DNA of 64,000 bases, from NCBI RefSeq assembly GCF_029911635.1, contig NZ_JARYTI010000014.1, positions 1 to 64,000 of the forward strand. The letters run 5' to 3'. Source of the DNA: Sphingomonas sp. AR_OL41. Lineage in GTDB: Bacteria > Pseudomonadota > Alphaproteobacteria > Sphingomonadales > Sphingomonadaceae. Positions 1-8,587 of the stretch are shown piece by piece. The stretch's first letter is position 1, and each line of letters starts with the position of its first letter. The notes under the pieces were generated by a model. It did not search any database and was not told the origin of the DNA. It saw only the letters and a list, made by a program, of their open reading frames with translations. The position numbers and the translations under genes were made by a program.

Positions 1-193
1 AGCCGCCCGACCCGACCGCGACGCCGCGCGCCAGCGCCGCCGCGACGGCGTCGCGCAGCCGCGGCGAGGTTGCGAGGCCAAGATAATCGTTGGAGGAGAA
101 ATCGCGGCCCGCGCGTGGCTGCAGGCGACGCAGGCGCGCCGCCGAATCGAGCCGTTGCAGATCGGCGTCATGCACCGCCCAAAGATGCGACAT
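1..193 (-). CDS. bioF: 8-amino-7-oxononanoate synthase, N-terminal part (cut by window edge)
   Basis: Reading the minus strand from the ATG at 193 gives 64 codons that run off the left end without a stop. The product starts MSHLWAVHDADLQRLD, then shows FSSNDYLGLA at about residues 33-42 and VGSGG at the edge. In this PLP-dependent alpha-oxoamine synthase family the SNDYLGLA and GSGGSR motifs lie in this order near the N-terminus. The enzyme condenses pimeloyl-thioester with alanine in biotin synthesis in the cytoplasm. Only the first sixth of the protein is visible, so a paralogous alpha-oxoamine synthase cannot be excluded. Confidence 0.8.
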   Translation of the reverse strand, partial: MSHLWAVHDADLQRLDSAARLRRLQPRAGRDFSSNDYLGLATSPRLRDAVAAALARGVAVGSGG

Positions 194-851
194 GCGCGGC
201 GAGCGACCTGAGCGGTCAGCACCTTCGTCACGCACGCTTCAAACTTCCAACCATGCCTTGAGATGGTGCGGGCGGTGAGCATCCAATTTCTCTGATATTT
301 TCATTCTAGATCAGCCAGTTAAATTTTTGGTATTGAGAAAGTGCCCCCAAAAAGGCCCCCCATCATTGGAGATGCTTTTGAGCGTGTCAGCCCCACTGGC
401 CCGACGCCCCGAACAATCGGGCTTCTTGTAAGAGGTGCGGTAGACAAAAGACGGCGGCACCTACCTTGGGCAATTCGGCGACGCAATGAGGCGCGAACCA
501 CCAGAGGCACTCAGCGCTTCGAAGACCCAGCTGTAGACATCCATGAGCAACTCAGCGCTTCCCGAAAGCGTTCCTCCATTCATGTGGGTGCCAACCCTGT
601 TCCGGGGGCGAGCATTTTGCCCTAGGGAACGACGTGAACTGGGACATTTTTGCCGTAGCGGCACGGCTCCCCGGACGACGGCTTAAGCACCGACATTGGA
701 CATTCCGAGGGACGCTCAGGCGCGTCTCGGAATGGCGTGCACCGGCCGTTTGCTGCCCGGAAGCTCTTCGGCATGGGGCATCGCACAGCGGCCCTGCAAC
801 CCAATAGGCCTCTTTGATGTCCTATTGCGAGCCGATGACTTCTGGCCGGCA
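194..851. other. intergenic stretch with no recognised gene
   Basis: About 650 bases lie between bioF and the small gene ending the DAB operon. The open frames here are short, overlap on both strands and have arginine/serine/proline-rich translations with no motif, so none is called. An AT-richer patch lies near 290-340. No tRNA, terminator or repeat was recognised. Confidence 0.5.
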
Positions 852-1100
852 TCAATCTACGACTAATGAGGTCATGTTGATCTCGATCTGGGCTTGGGAT
901 CGTGGAACAATCAAATGCCTGAGCGTCTCAACGTCGTTCTGCAGCCCGATTGGATCGAGCCCGTCTGCCGTTCGTAGCGCCTGTTTCAGCCAATCGCTCA
1001 TGTGAGGGTGCTCCAGCACCCATGCGATTCTGGCGTCCGCTACCGCCAGCGTGATTTCAGGCTCCTGCCTCACCTTTCCCACCCGTTCCTCCCGGCTCAT
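852..1100 (-). CDS. small protein of unknown function at the end of the DAB operon
   Basis: 82 residues from the ATG at 1100, which overlaps the stop of the upstream gene as ATGA. A GTG at 1109 is an alternative, but the overlap argues for the ATG. The product is soluble, with no signal peptide or membrane segment. It holds the stretch DARIAWVLEHPHMSDWLKQAL followed by an LRHLIVP segment, both likely helical. I do not recognise a family. It is the last cistron of a chain dabB-dabA-cysD-DUF6671, so it is probably co-translated with the DUF6671 gene and may work with it. That is inferred from position only. Confidence 0.6.
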   Translation of the reverse strand: MSREERVGKVRQEPEITLAVADARIAWVLEHPHMSDWLKQALRTADGLDPIGLQNDVETLRHLIVPRSQAQIEINMTSLVVD

Positions 1101-1963
1101 GGGTTGCACTCCCCGCAGTGCCTGGGCTCAGCCGCTGCGGCCTCGACAGCGCGCTCAACTCGCCAACCGCAACCGACGCATGACTGCACGCTTGCCCTGA
1201 TGAGCAGCGTCGGCTCGCCGCACCACGAACATGGCAGGCCTGGAAGTCGTTCGGTCACGGCATATCCGGGCCGACCGCAGGCGGGGCAAAGACTTCTGGC
1301 GCGCCTGACCAAGTCGATCGTCGCGCGTTTGATGGCGCGCATCCGCCTGGGATTACGGTGCGCACGCATGTCCGTTTCTACAAAGGCGGTGCCCGCCTTA
1401 GCGATGACCCGGTGGAGCGCTGATGTCAGGTCGTCCCAGGTTTCCACATCTTTGAACAGCCCGAGATGATGTGCCGGCTGACCATCGCGGCAGCCCATCA
1501 CGATGACCCCGTGATCGGGAAACCCCACCCTTTCAGCGAAGTCCAAGCCGCCAGCGTTATCGGCCACGACAACGTGAGCGAAGTTCGTGTCGGGGGTGGC
1601 GTGGTGTCCGACAAGTTCCAGGCCGGACCTTCGATCGACAAGGACGACGATCTCGCGCTCTAGGGGGCAAAACGGAATGTAGGGGTGGGGCCCAAAGCTG
1701 CCTTCACTGGCCAATGCGAGCCGAAGATCGGGCATCCGCTCGAAAGCCGCCTCAATCTTCGCGCGTGCTGCATCTAGCTGCGATCCGACCCGCTCGATAT
1801 CGCGGCTAAAGGTGCCGAAGGCGTCTGTGTCCACCCCGCGCGCGACTTCGAGCCGTAAGCCCAGAAAACGCTCGGCGATCGGCGCCACGACCTTTTCCTT
1901 GGCATGCATCGTCGCCAGGATCGCGCGGTCGCCGCGATAGAGGAGTCCCCCCGATGCCTCCAT
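1097..1963 (-). CDS. DUF6671 family protein with C-terminal zinc ribbons
   Basis: 288 residues from the ATG at 1963, which shares one base with the upstream cysD-like stop (TGATG). The frame extends 53 codons further upstream, but inside the preceding gene, so the longer start is rejected. The N-terminal two thirds carries GDRAILATMHAKEKVVAPI, then SEGSFGPHPYIPFCPLERE and HHATPDTNFAHVVV, which I recognise as DUF6671. The last 65 residues carry four CxxC pairs (CPAC, CSWC, CVGC, CGEC), enough for two zinc ribbons. The biochemical role is unknown. The conserved SEGSFGPHP segment looks like an active-site loop, which is inference. Coupling to CysD and DabAB suggests a link to sulfur activation or bicarbonate uptake. 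Confidence 0.8.
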   Translation of the reverse strand: MEASGGLLYRGDRAILATMHAKEKVVAPIAERFLGLRLEVARGVDTDAFGTFSRDIERVGSQLDAARAKIEAAFERMPDLRLALASEGSFGPHPYIPFCPLEREIVVLVDRRSGLELVGHHATPDTNFAHVVVADNAGGLDFAERVGFPDHGVIVMGCRDGQPAHHLGLFKDVETWDDLTSALHRVIAKAGTAFVETDMRAHRNPRRMRAIKRATIDLVRRARSLCPACGRPGYAVTERLPGLPCSWCGEPTLLIRASVQSCVGCGWRVERAVEAAAAEPRHCGECNP

Positions 1964-2895
1964 CAGAAATAGCCTTCGCGCTTCTTCTGTTCCAGCGAAC
2001 CACCATCTTCGCTGTCGCCGATGCGGCCTTGCCGCTCGGAGTTCGCAGCGCCCAGCGTTTCGCGAACGATCGAGAAAAGGTCGGCGGCGTGTGAATCGAC
2101 CGCAGCCGTTACCGGCCAACACCCTAGCGTTCGGAAACGAACTGACCGTTCGCTTATGGTCTCTCCCGCCTTGAAGCGCATGCGGGCCGGATCATCGACC
2201 ACCAGCCATGCGCCATCGCGCTCGACGACCGGTCGAACCTGGGCGAAATAAAGCGGCGCCAGCGGAATGCGGTGCAGCAGCGCGTAACTCCAGATGTCCG
2301 CCTCGGTCCAGTTCGATAGCGGGAACACACGCGCTGATTGGCCAACCGCGAGGCGTGTGTTGTAGAGGTGCCAAAGCTCTGGGCGTTGCTGCCTTGGATC
2401 CCAGCCATGACCGGCACTACGAATGGAGAATATGCGCTCCTTGGCGCGGGATTTCTCCTCATCGCGCCGGGCACCGCCGAAAATAATGTCATAGCCACCC
2501 TGATCGAGCGCTGCCTTCAAGGGTTCGGTGCGCATGGCTGACGTGTAGCGGTCACCATGATCGAAGGGGTTGAGGCCTGCGGCACGCCCTTCCTCATTTG
2601 CCCGCACGATCAGATCAAACCCGTGATCGCGCGCAAAGGCATCACGAAACGCCAGGAGCGATCCGAACTCCCAGGTCGAGTCGATATGCAACAAGGGAAA
2701 GGGCGGCTTGCCTGGGTAGAACGCCCGCAAGGCCAGGTGGGCCATCACGGTGCTGTCCTTGCCTGCCGAGAACAGCATAACCGGATTACGCGCCTCGGCG
2801 ACCGCCTCGCGCAGGATATGGATCGTCTCGGACTCCAGTCGCTCGAGGTGCGACATGCGCGGTAGCTGCGCCGCGTTGCTTTCCGTTGGCTTCAT
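1963..2895 (-). CDS. cysD: sulfate adenylyltransferase subunit 2-like PP-loop protein
   Basis: 310 residues. The PP-loop FSAGKDS lies at residues 42-48, followed by LHIDSTWEF and by [18 protein letters not shown], all hallmarks of CysD. The C-terminus ends QKKREGYF, also typical. CysD with the GTPase CysN makes adenosine 5'-phosphosulfate from ATP and sulfate. No cysN or cysH is seen here, which is odd because cysD normally lies directly before cysN. The gene starts 3 bases after the dabA stop and overlaps the DUF6671 start, so it belongs to the DAB operon. It may pair with a CysN encoded elsewhere, or be a specialised paralogue. Confidence 0.85.
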   Translation of the reverse strand: MKPTESNAAQLPRMSHLERLESETIHILREAVAEARNPVMLFSAGKDSTVMAHLALRAFYPGKPPFPLLHIDSTWEFGSLLAFRDAFARDHGFDLIVRANEEGRAAGLNPFDHGDRYTSAMRTEPLKAALDQGGYDIIFGGARRDEEKSRAKERIFSIRSAGHGWDPRQQRPELWHLYNTRLAVGQSARVFPLSNWTEADIWSYALLHRIPLAPLYFAQVRPVVERDGAWLVVDDPARMRFKAGETISERSVRFRTLGCWPVTAAVDSHAADLFSIVRETLGAANSERQGRIGDSEDGGSLEQKKREGYF

Positions 2896-2898
2896 CGG

Positions 2899-5319
2899 TC
2901 AGGCCGCCAACTCAGGCACTGCCGTTGCAGGCTCTGACTCGATGACCGCCACCCATTCCAGATCGCCTGTGTATCGCCATGCCATCCGCCCTGCATCGTC
3001 GAGCGCGAACAGATAGAGCCAGCGATTGTCGAAAAGCGCACGCACGTCGGGGTAACGTTTGAGGATTGCGGTCATCGCCTCGCGCGGCGCTTCGATACAA
3101 ACCGAAAGCCTAAGAGGCTCATGAACGAAACGTTCGCCGTCATGGACGGACTGCCATGGGAGCCCGGCTCGCAAGGCACCACCATTGCCCTCCACAATCC
3201 CGATGCCACCCACGACATTGTGCAGGAGCTTGTTGCCGCCCCCGAAGACCGCGGGTGCCACCGTCGATCCGTAATATTGCAGACTGATCCAACTCGCCAC
3301 GACCACGGGCGCCGTCAGGATCAGTTCCAGGACGCCAAAGTCGGAGTCCCCCTTCCAGTCATAGTCATGCAGGAAGACCCGCCCCTCGAGACTCTTTCCG
3401 ATAGTGCGCCGACGTGGCGCCGCGATGAAGGCCTTGCAGCCTGCCAACGCCCATTCCGGCCGGACCTCGGCCCAATCGCGACTGCGCTTGACCAGACTTG
3501 CCTCGCCTGCCCCACGCGGCAGACGTAACGCCCGCTCGCCCCGAGCGATCTTGCCCGCTGCGGCGAGCCAGAGCCTAGCTTCGTTCAAGTCGGTAGCGTG
3601 CGCTGCGGAAATGCAGTCTTCGGAATAGAGCATGACTGCGTCAGTCGTCGTGTCGTGCAAAGCAGCGACGAACAACGTGTCAGAGGGTATGGCGATCCCT
3701 TTTGGAACCAGGCCACTGCGGACTTCGGGATCGTTAAGCAGGGCGGCGAGGAGACGCGCATTCACCTCGCCAGAATAGCCACCGCAGGCGCCGCAATGCA
3801 GTCCGCTGGCATGAGGATTGTTGACGACATTGGCGCCGTGCCCCGCCAGGACCACGAGCCTTGCGAAATCGGTCGTCAAAGACATGGCCCGCAGCACGGT
3901 CTCCGCTGCCGCTGTCCGATTCCCAAGATCAAGCGTCGGATCGGGACGCGGTACCGGATCGTTCGGCACGGGTGTTGTGCGCAGGCCCAATGCATCGATC
4001 ACCAGCTTGCCGATATAAAGTGGTCCCGTTGCCTCGACGAAAGCAAAGGATGATACGGCGGCCAGCCTGAAACGGCCCCATGCACGCTTCGCCCGTGCCT
4101 TCAACCGGGCGCTCTGATCCGCACCGGCGTCGTCCGGACCGCCCGAACGGGTCGTCAGACCGGGGTTCAACAGCACGGGCAGCCGGTGTTCGCTCACGTC
4201 CGAAGCAAAGCGGCGATGCGACGCGGTCAGGCCGAAAAAGCCCGCGAACCCCAAGGTCTGGATCGCCGGGTTTACGGATTCCAGCGCACGCCGGAATACC
4301 TCCGAGCGCACATCGATACAGAAGGCGGCCTGCAATACGGGGCGGCCTTCGATCGTCCCGTTCCCCGGCACCGCAAGCGTGTCAGCCAGCTTGCGTTGCG
4401 CCGCGCGTTCCGATGCTTCCTGAAGGATAGCGTCGATGACATCATCGACGGTCGCCGTGACGGGCAAGGCGTGCATGGCGACGACCGACGCCCAGCGCGC
4501 GCCGATTTCGTTCTCATATCGATCGAACAGCGCCGCTTCCCAGATGAGGCGGATCGCCAGAAAGTCGCTGATCGTCGCGTCGGTGCCACCGGCGAGTTCG
4601 GCCTGCCACATCCGATAGCGGGCGAATTGCGCCCAACCGCCGAGTGTCATGAGCATCAGGTGGAAATAGGTGTGCGCTGCCGCCGGCGAAACGCGGATGC
4701 GTTGTATCACGCTGGCGACCGCATCCGCTCCGACTTCCGGAGCCTGCGATACATGAGTCGCAAATCCCGCCAAACCGACAATCTCCGGTGTCAGGTCATG
4801 GGTTGCGACCGCTCGCCAGGCTGCATAGGCACCCCCGCCGCGCGGCGCAGCCCAGAGCGCCTGTCCTTCGTCGAAATATCCAGCCGCCCATGCACCGAAG
4901 CGCTCGGCAATCAGGCCCGGCCAGTCGATCCCTGAAGCTTCCGCCGCGAGGTCCGCGACCGTCGGCAGGGCGGTGACCTCCGGACCCGATCGCAGCACCG
5001 CTGACTTCAGCGCCCCAAGACTCGTCGGGCGCAGCGCCAGCGGCGCATTATCCAACGCATCGAAGAGGTCGGGATCGGTGATGTCGCCATCGGCGATCCG
5101 GTCCTGGTACCAGCTTCGCGGCATGGTGAGCGGAGCACCCGCCACCCTGGCGAGCCGGGCCGCGACCGTGGCGAGATCGTCATGGGCCTGGCCCAGGAAA
5201 GGATTGACCGCGACGCTTGACGCCAATGGCCAGACAGGCGGGATCGCCCGACAGGCTTGATTGATGGCGGTGCCGAGATCCAGCGTTTCACGCGCGAATG
5301 ATGCCTTTGGGTTGGTCAT
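2899..5319 (-). CDS. dabA: inorganic carbon transporter subunit DabA (DUF2309)
   Basis: 806 residues, usual family length. DabA is the cytoplasmic, carbonic-anhydrase-like subunit of the DAB complex, which with DabB traps CO2 as bicarbonate using the membrane ion gradient. The zinc ligands known in the family are present: C334 and D336 in FCIDVRSE, and H494 and C509 in [19 protein letters not shown], with the family's 15-residue H-to-C spacing. No signal peptide is seen. The gene follows dabB by 20 bases and precedes the cysD-like gene by 3. In heterotrophs such systems supply bicarbonate for anaplerotic carboxylation, so growth at low CO2 is the likely role. Confidence 0.93.
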   Translation of the reverse strand: MTNPKASFARETLDLGTAINQACRAIPPVWPLASSVAVNPFLGQAHDDLATVAARLARVAGAPLTMPRSWYQDRIADGDITDPDLFDALDNAPLALRPTSLGALKSAVLRSGPEVTALPTVADLAAEASGIDWPGLIAERFGAWAAGYFDEGQALWAAPRGGGAYAAWRAVATHDLTPEIVGLAGFATHVSQAPEVGADAVASVIQRIRVSPAAAHTYFHLMLMTLGGWAQFARYRMWQAELAGGTDATISDFLAIRLIWEAALFDRYENEIGARWASVVAMHALPVTATVDDVIDAILQEASERAAQRKLADTLAVPGNGTIEGRPVLQAAFCIDVRSEVFRRALESVNPAIQTLGFAGFFGLTASHRRFASDVSEHRLPVLLNPGLTTRSGGPDDAGADQSARLKARAKRAWGRFRLAAVSSFAFVEATGPLYIGKLVIDALGLRTTPVPNDPVPRPDPTLDLGNRTAAAETVLRAMSLTTDFARLVVLAGHGANVVNNPHASGLHCGACGGYSGEVNARLLAALLNDPEVRSGLVPKGIAIPSDTLFVAALHDTTTDAVMLYSEDCISAAHATDLNEARLWLAAAGKIARGERALRLPRGAGEASLVKRSRDWAEVRPEWALAGCKAFIAAPRRRTIGKSLEGRVFLHDYDWKGDSDFGVLELILTAPVVVASWISLQYYGSTVAPAVFGGGNKLLHNVVGGIGIVEGNGGALRAGLPWQSVHDGERFVHEPLRLSVCIEAPREAMTAILKRYPDVRALFDNRWLYLFALDDAGRMAWRYTGDLEWVAVIESEPATAVPELAA

Positions 5320-5339
5320 GGTCTTGTCTCCGAAAAAAA

Positions 5340-6899
5340 TCAGGAGGCGTCACGCAGCCGCCAGCCGCGGAGCAGCCGGTCAAACACCGCATTTGCGTAG
5401 AAGCCGTTGGAGAGATGCACGCGCAGCCCAGCGGCCGCCGGGTGGTAGGCCCACAACGGAAACATCGCTTGGACCACTGCCACGAGGCCGAAACTGACGA
5501 CCGCAAGGACAATTAGCGCCCATTGCAATGGACCTGGCGACGGCGCCGGCGGCAGCACGCCGGATGTCAGCCAGATCGCGAAGACCTGGAGGGCGAAATA
5601 GCTGAGGGACGTGGCGACGGCGTAGACGATGGTGCGCCTTGTCAATGCCCTCGGCGCGGCGTCCGCCAGGCCTTGCGCGAGCATATAGGCGACGCCGAAG
5701 ATCAGGATCGCGCCGAGCGCGATGGCCTGCGGCGACTTGTGCTGAAATCCAAAGCCGAACCCGACGACGGCATAGATCGTCAGTGCGAGTAGAAAGGCAC
5801 GGGCCACCGCGCCGGCCTTGGGAATAGCCACGGGACCGGGCCGGCGGTTGGCAGCGATCAGCTCGACCGCGCCACCGGAGGCGAGGAACGAATGCGCCTT
5901 GTAGAGTGAATGGGCCACGATGTGCAGCAAGGCGAGCGGGAACAGCGCCAGGCCGCATTCGAGGATCATGAAGCCCATCTGGGCGACTGTCGACCAGGCG
6001 AGAGACGTCTTCACCGCCGGCTGAGTCAGCATGACCAGCCCGGCAAAGAGCGCGGTAAAGCCACCGATCAGGACCAGCCCGGCGAGTACGCCGGGCGCCA
6101 GCAACATGACGTCGGCAAAGCGGATCAGCAGGAAGCCACCGGCATTGATGACCCCGGCGTGCAGTAGCGCCGAAACCGGCGTTGGAGCCTCCATCACTTC
6201 GGTCAGCCAGCCATGCGTCGGAAACTGGGCGGACTTCAAAAGCGCGGCCGCCGCCAGAAAGCCCGCCGCGGCAATCGCCAGGTCGCCGCCGGTCCCCGCG
6301 CGGGCAGCGCTTAGAATCTGTTCGATATCCGGCGTGCCATAGGCAAATATCAGCAACGCGGCCGAGACGATCAGCGCCATGTCGCCGATCCGCGCGGTGA
6401 CGAACTTCTTGGCAGCGGCCCTCTTTGCCGCGATCCGTTCTGGATAGAACCGTAGGAGCCTGTGCAGGAACAGACTCGTCGCGATCCACGCAAGGACGAG
6501 CTGAACCACGTTATCCGAGAGCACGAGCAGCAGCACTGCGGCTAGCGTCAGCGACAGCCAGCCGGTAAAAGCGCCTTGGCGTGGCTCCCCGTCCAAATAG
6601 GTCGCTGTGTAGCGCACCACGACCCAGCCGATGAATGACACCAAAAGAAGCATCACGCCGCTGATCGCGTCGAGGCGGATCGAGGATCCTATACCCCGCG
6701 TGCCGATCAGGCTGCTGTGCCACGCCCCGTGCATAAAGAGCATTGCGGCAGAAACGCCTGCGATCCCTAGCGCAAACAGGGCCGAAACTTCGGCCAGTCG
6801 CTTAGCAATACTAGACCTGCGGTCCGGGCGTAGAAATCCGACGGCCGCGCTCAGCAACAGTGCAAGGGGGGCAGCATAGGGCAACAGATCAATCGGCAA
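5340..6899 (-). CDS. dabB: inorganic carbon transporter subunit DabB (NuoL/MrpA-like)
   Basis: About 519 residues with roughly a dozen hydrophobic segments; the proton_antipo_M core includes [20 protein letters not shown] and [16 protein letters not shown]. DabB is the ion-conducting membrane partner of DabA. The frame stays open to an ATG at 7025, but that would lie inside the divergent LysR gene and past its operator. A TTG at 6899, preceded by the SD-like run GGGGGGAAG four bases upstream, gives [16 protein letters not shown] and is preferred; a TTG at 6914 is a second choice. This is the first gene of the operon and is presumably controlled by the divergent LysR protein. Confidence 0.9.
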   Translation of the reverse strand: MPIDLLPYAAPLALLLSAAVGFLRPDRRSSIAKRLAEVSALFALGIAGVSAAMLFMHGAWHSSLIGTRGIGSSIRLDAISGVMLLLVSFIGWVVVRYTATYLDGEPRQGAFTGWLSLTLAAVLLLVLSDNVVQLVLAWIATSLFLHRLLRFYPERIAAKRAAAKKFVTARIGDMALIVSAALLIFAYGTPDIEQILSAARAGTGGDLAIAAAGFLAAAALLKSAQFPTHGWLTEVMEAPTPVSALLHAGVINAGGFLLIRFADVMLLAPGVLAGLVLIGGFTALFAGLVMLTQPAVKTSLAWSTVAQMGFMILECGLALFPLALLHIVAHSLYKAHSFLASGGAVELIAANRRPGPVAIPKAGAVARAFLLALTIYAVVGFGFGFQHKSPQAIALGAILIFGVAYMLAQGLADAAPRALTRRTIVYAVATSLSYFALQVFAIWLTSGVLPPAPSPGPLQWALIVLAVVSFGLVAVVQAMFPLWAYHPAAAGLRVHLSNGFYANAVFDRLLRGWRLRDAS

Positions 6900-6983
6900 A
6901 GGTCTTCCCCCCAACGCATCATGCGGGTCGGAGAAGGGATAACTGCCGTCGCTCGATCGGAAAAATTCATTGTCTATGCCATT

Positions 6984-7004
6984 TCGTTCTGTTTTATAGA
7001 ACGA
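6984..7004. promoter_or_regulatory. palindromic LysR-type operator between dabB and lysR
   Basis: TCGTTCT at 6984-6990 and AGAACGA at 6998-7004 form a perfect 7-base inverted repeat with a 7-base AT-rich spacer. It fits the LysR-type rule of T-N11-A with dyad symmetry. It ends two bases before the lysR ATG, so binding there should repress lysR itself and place the protein upstream of dabB. Confidence 0.65.
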
Positions 7005-7005
7005 T

Positions 7006-7899
7006 ATGAAAAGCCTTAACTTCAACCATCTGCGCTATTTCTGGGCGGTCGCGCATGAAGGCAGCCTCACGCGGGCGGCGGAGCGCCTAAACCTGTCGCA
7101 GTCGGCGCTGTCTGTGCAGATCCGGAAGCTCGAACATCAGATGGGGCACCCCCTGTTCGACCGCGTGGGCAAAAGGCTCGTTCTGACCGAAGCCGGGCAG
7201 ATCACGCTCGACTATGCGGACACCGTATTCAACGCCGGCGATGAGCTGATGGGCACACTCGACGGGCGCCCCCTCGCGAGCCGCCAGGTCCTGAGGGTCG
7301 GCGCGCTGACGACGTTGTCGCGCAATTTCCAGCTTGAGTTTCTGAACCCTCTGGTCGGCCGCGCCGACGTGGAGTTAATCGTGCGCTCCGGCACCATCCG
7401 CGATCTGCTGGCACAGCTCGAAGCCCATGCGATTGATGTGGTTCTATCCAACAGTGCCGCACCAAGGGACGCCCGCGCTCCCTTCCGCAACCATCTCCTG
7501 AATGAACAGCCGGTCAGTCTGGTGGGGCGGCCGAGGCCGGACCGTGCGTCGTTCCGCTTCCCGGAGGACTTGCGCAGCGAACCTGTGTTGCTCCCCAGCC
7601 TAGACAGCGACATCCGGTTGGGGTTCGACCGGCTACTCGACCTGGCGGGGATCCGTCCGATCATCCTGGCCGAAGTCGATGACATGGCGATGCTGCGTCT
7701 GTTGGCTCGTGAACGCGACGGCCTAACGCTGGTCCCGCCCATTGTCGTGCGTGATGAGCTCGGATCTGGCGTGCTGGTCGAGCACTGCCGCATCCCGCAA
7801 CTCACCGAAAGCTTCTATGCGATTATTCTCAGCCGAAGGTTTCCCAATCAGCTTCTCGGCGAATTGCTTCCGGGATACGTCCGCGAAAGCCCGAATTGA
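7006..7899 (+). CDS. LysR-family transcriptional regulator of the DAB operon
   Basis: 297 residues. The N-terminal winged helix covers about residues 1-65, with FNHLRYFWAVAHEGSLTRAA and LSQSALSVQIRKLE. The C-terminal part is a LysR effector domain (LRVGALTTLS, then VELIVRSGTIRDLL). It is divergent from dabB, and LysR genes commonly regulate the divergent neighbour, so it probably senses CO2/bicarbonate status or a related metabolite and activates dabBA. The FNHLRYFW start resembles the NhaR branch of the family. The ATG at 7006 follows the palindrome directly, indicating autoregulation. Confidence 0.9.
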   Translation: MKSLNFNHLRYFWAVAHEGSLTRAAERLNLSQSALSVQIRKLEHQMGHPLFDRVGKRLVLTEAGQITLDYADTVFNAGDELMGTLDGRPLASRQVLRVGALTTLSRNFQLEFLNPLVGRADVELIVRSGTIRDLLAQLEAHAIDVVLSNSAAPRDARAPFRNHLLNEQPVSLVGRPRPDRASFRFPEDLRSEPVLLPSLDSDIRLGFDRLLDLAGIRPIILAEVDDMAMLRLLARERDGLTLVPPIVVRDELGSGVLVEHCRIPQLTESFYAIILSRRFPNQLLGELLPGYVRESPN

Positions 7900-8079
7900 G
7901 CGGCCGCTTTTGGGATTAGCTTGATAGCGACCAAACGCCGCCCGCAGGGGGCATTGCCGATAGTCCGGTTCTGGCGTCGGCGACGGCAGGCCTTCCTCGA
8001 ACCGGTCATTCGCCACCGCCACCCCGTACGACCAGAAGTGGTCGATTCCTTCCGATAGCAACGTCGCCGCGAAACCCAA

Positions 8080-8229
8080 AATACGACAGTCACCGTCGCC
8101 GCCGTCGTGTCCCCTTGGTCGAACGGTCAGACCGAGGGGCAGATCACCAAGCTCAAGCTGGTCAAACGCCAGATGTACGGCCGCGGAAAACTCGACCTTC
8201 TCCAGGCCCGGCTGATCGGAGCAACATGA
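8080..8229 (+). pseudogene. ISL3-family transposase, C-terminal fragment
   Basis: The frame through 8101-8229 reads AVVSPWSNGQTEGQITKLKL then VKRQMYGRGKLDLLQARLI and stops at TGA 8227-8229. WSNGxxEGxIxxLKxxKRQMYGR is the C-terminal signature of ISL3-type DDE transposases. The rest of the transposase (several hundred residues) is absent; the sequence upstream of about 8080 does not continue it. Confidence 0.8.
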
Positions 8230-8231
8230 CG

Positions 8232-8258
8232 GCGATCACAAAAACTGCGTCAGAGCCA
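8232..8258. repeat. possible right terminal inverted repeat of the ISL3 remnant
   Basis: The segment GATCACAAAAACTGCG followed by TCAGAGCC lies just after the ISL3 stop codon. It resembles ISL3-type element ends, and the IS630 fragment begins right after it. Without the left end the match cannot be confirmed. Confidence 0.4.
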
Positions 8259-8575
8259 AGATCCCACGCCGGTTGACATCGTGCCCACGCTTTCGCCTGG
8301 CGACATCGTCGTCATGGACAATCTGAGCAATCACAAACGGCCTGCCATCCGCGATGGCAATCCGTAGCGCGGGCGCCAAGCTCCTGTTCCTGCCGCCGTA
8401 CAGCCCCGATCTCAATCCGATCGAGCAGGTCTTCGCCAAGCTCAAACACCTGATGTGCAAGGCCGCAGAACGTACCCACGACGCAACCTGGCGACGCATC
8501 GACTCCCTACCAGACACCTTCAACCCGGACGAATGCCGCAATTACCTGCTCAACTCCGGATACGGATCAAGCTGA
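8259..8575 (+). pseudogene. IS630-family transposase, frameshifted C-terminal remnant
   Basis: The frame from about 8259 reads DIVPTLSPGDIVVMDNLSNH then KRPAIRDGNP and hits TAG. One base out of phase, from 8354, the protein resumes as IRSAGAKLLFLPPYSPDLNP, IEQVFAKLKHL and FNPDECRNYLLNSGYGSS with a stop at 8573-8575. VMDNL and LPPYSPDLNPIEQ hold the second Asp and the Glu of the IS630 DDE triad. The first Asp and the helix-turn-helix are missing. A one-base shift near 8355-8360 and the lost N-terminus make it inactive. It abuts the ISL3 remnant, which may have inserted into it. Confidence 0.85.
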
Positions 8576-8587
8576 TGTCATCCGACT

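Noticed and set aside
341..855. Short frames on both strands between bioF and the DAB operon
   Set aside because: They overlap each other, have shadow-like composition and no SD or motif.
1964..2122. 53-codon N-terminal extension of the DUF6671 protein
   Set aside because: It lies wholly inside the cysD-like gene, is basic and motif-free, and the ATG at 1963 overlaps the upstream stop.
6900..7025. Longer dabB start at 7025
   Set aside because: It would begin inside the divergent lysR gene and cross the LysR palindrome; the added residues are polar and unlike DabB.
7723..8079. Minus-strand 118-codon frame overlapping the lysR end
   Set aside because: Half of it is antisense to lysR, the rest lies in the decayed IS region, and no family was recognised.
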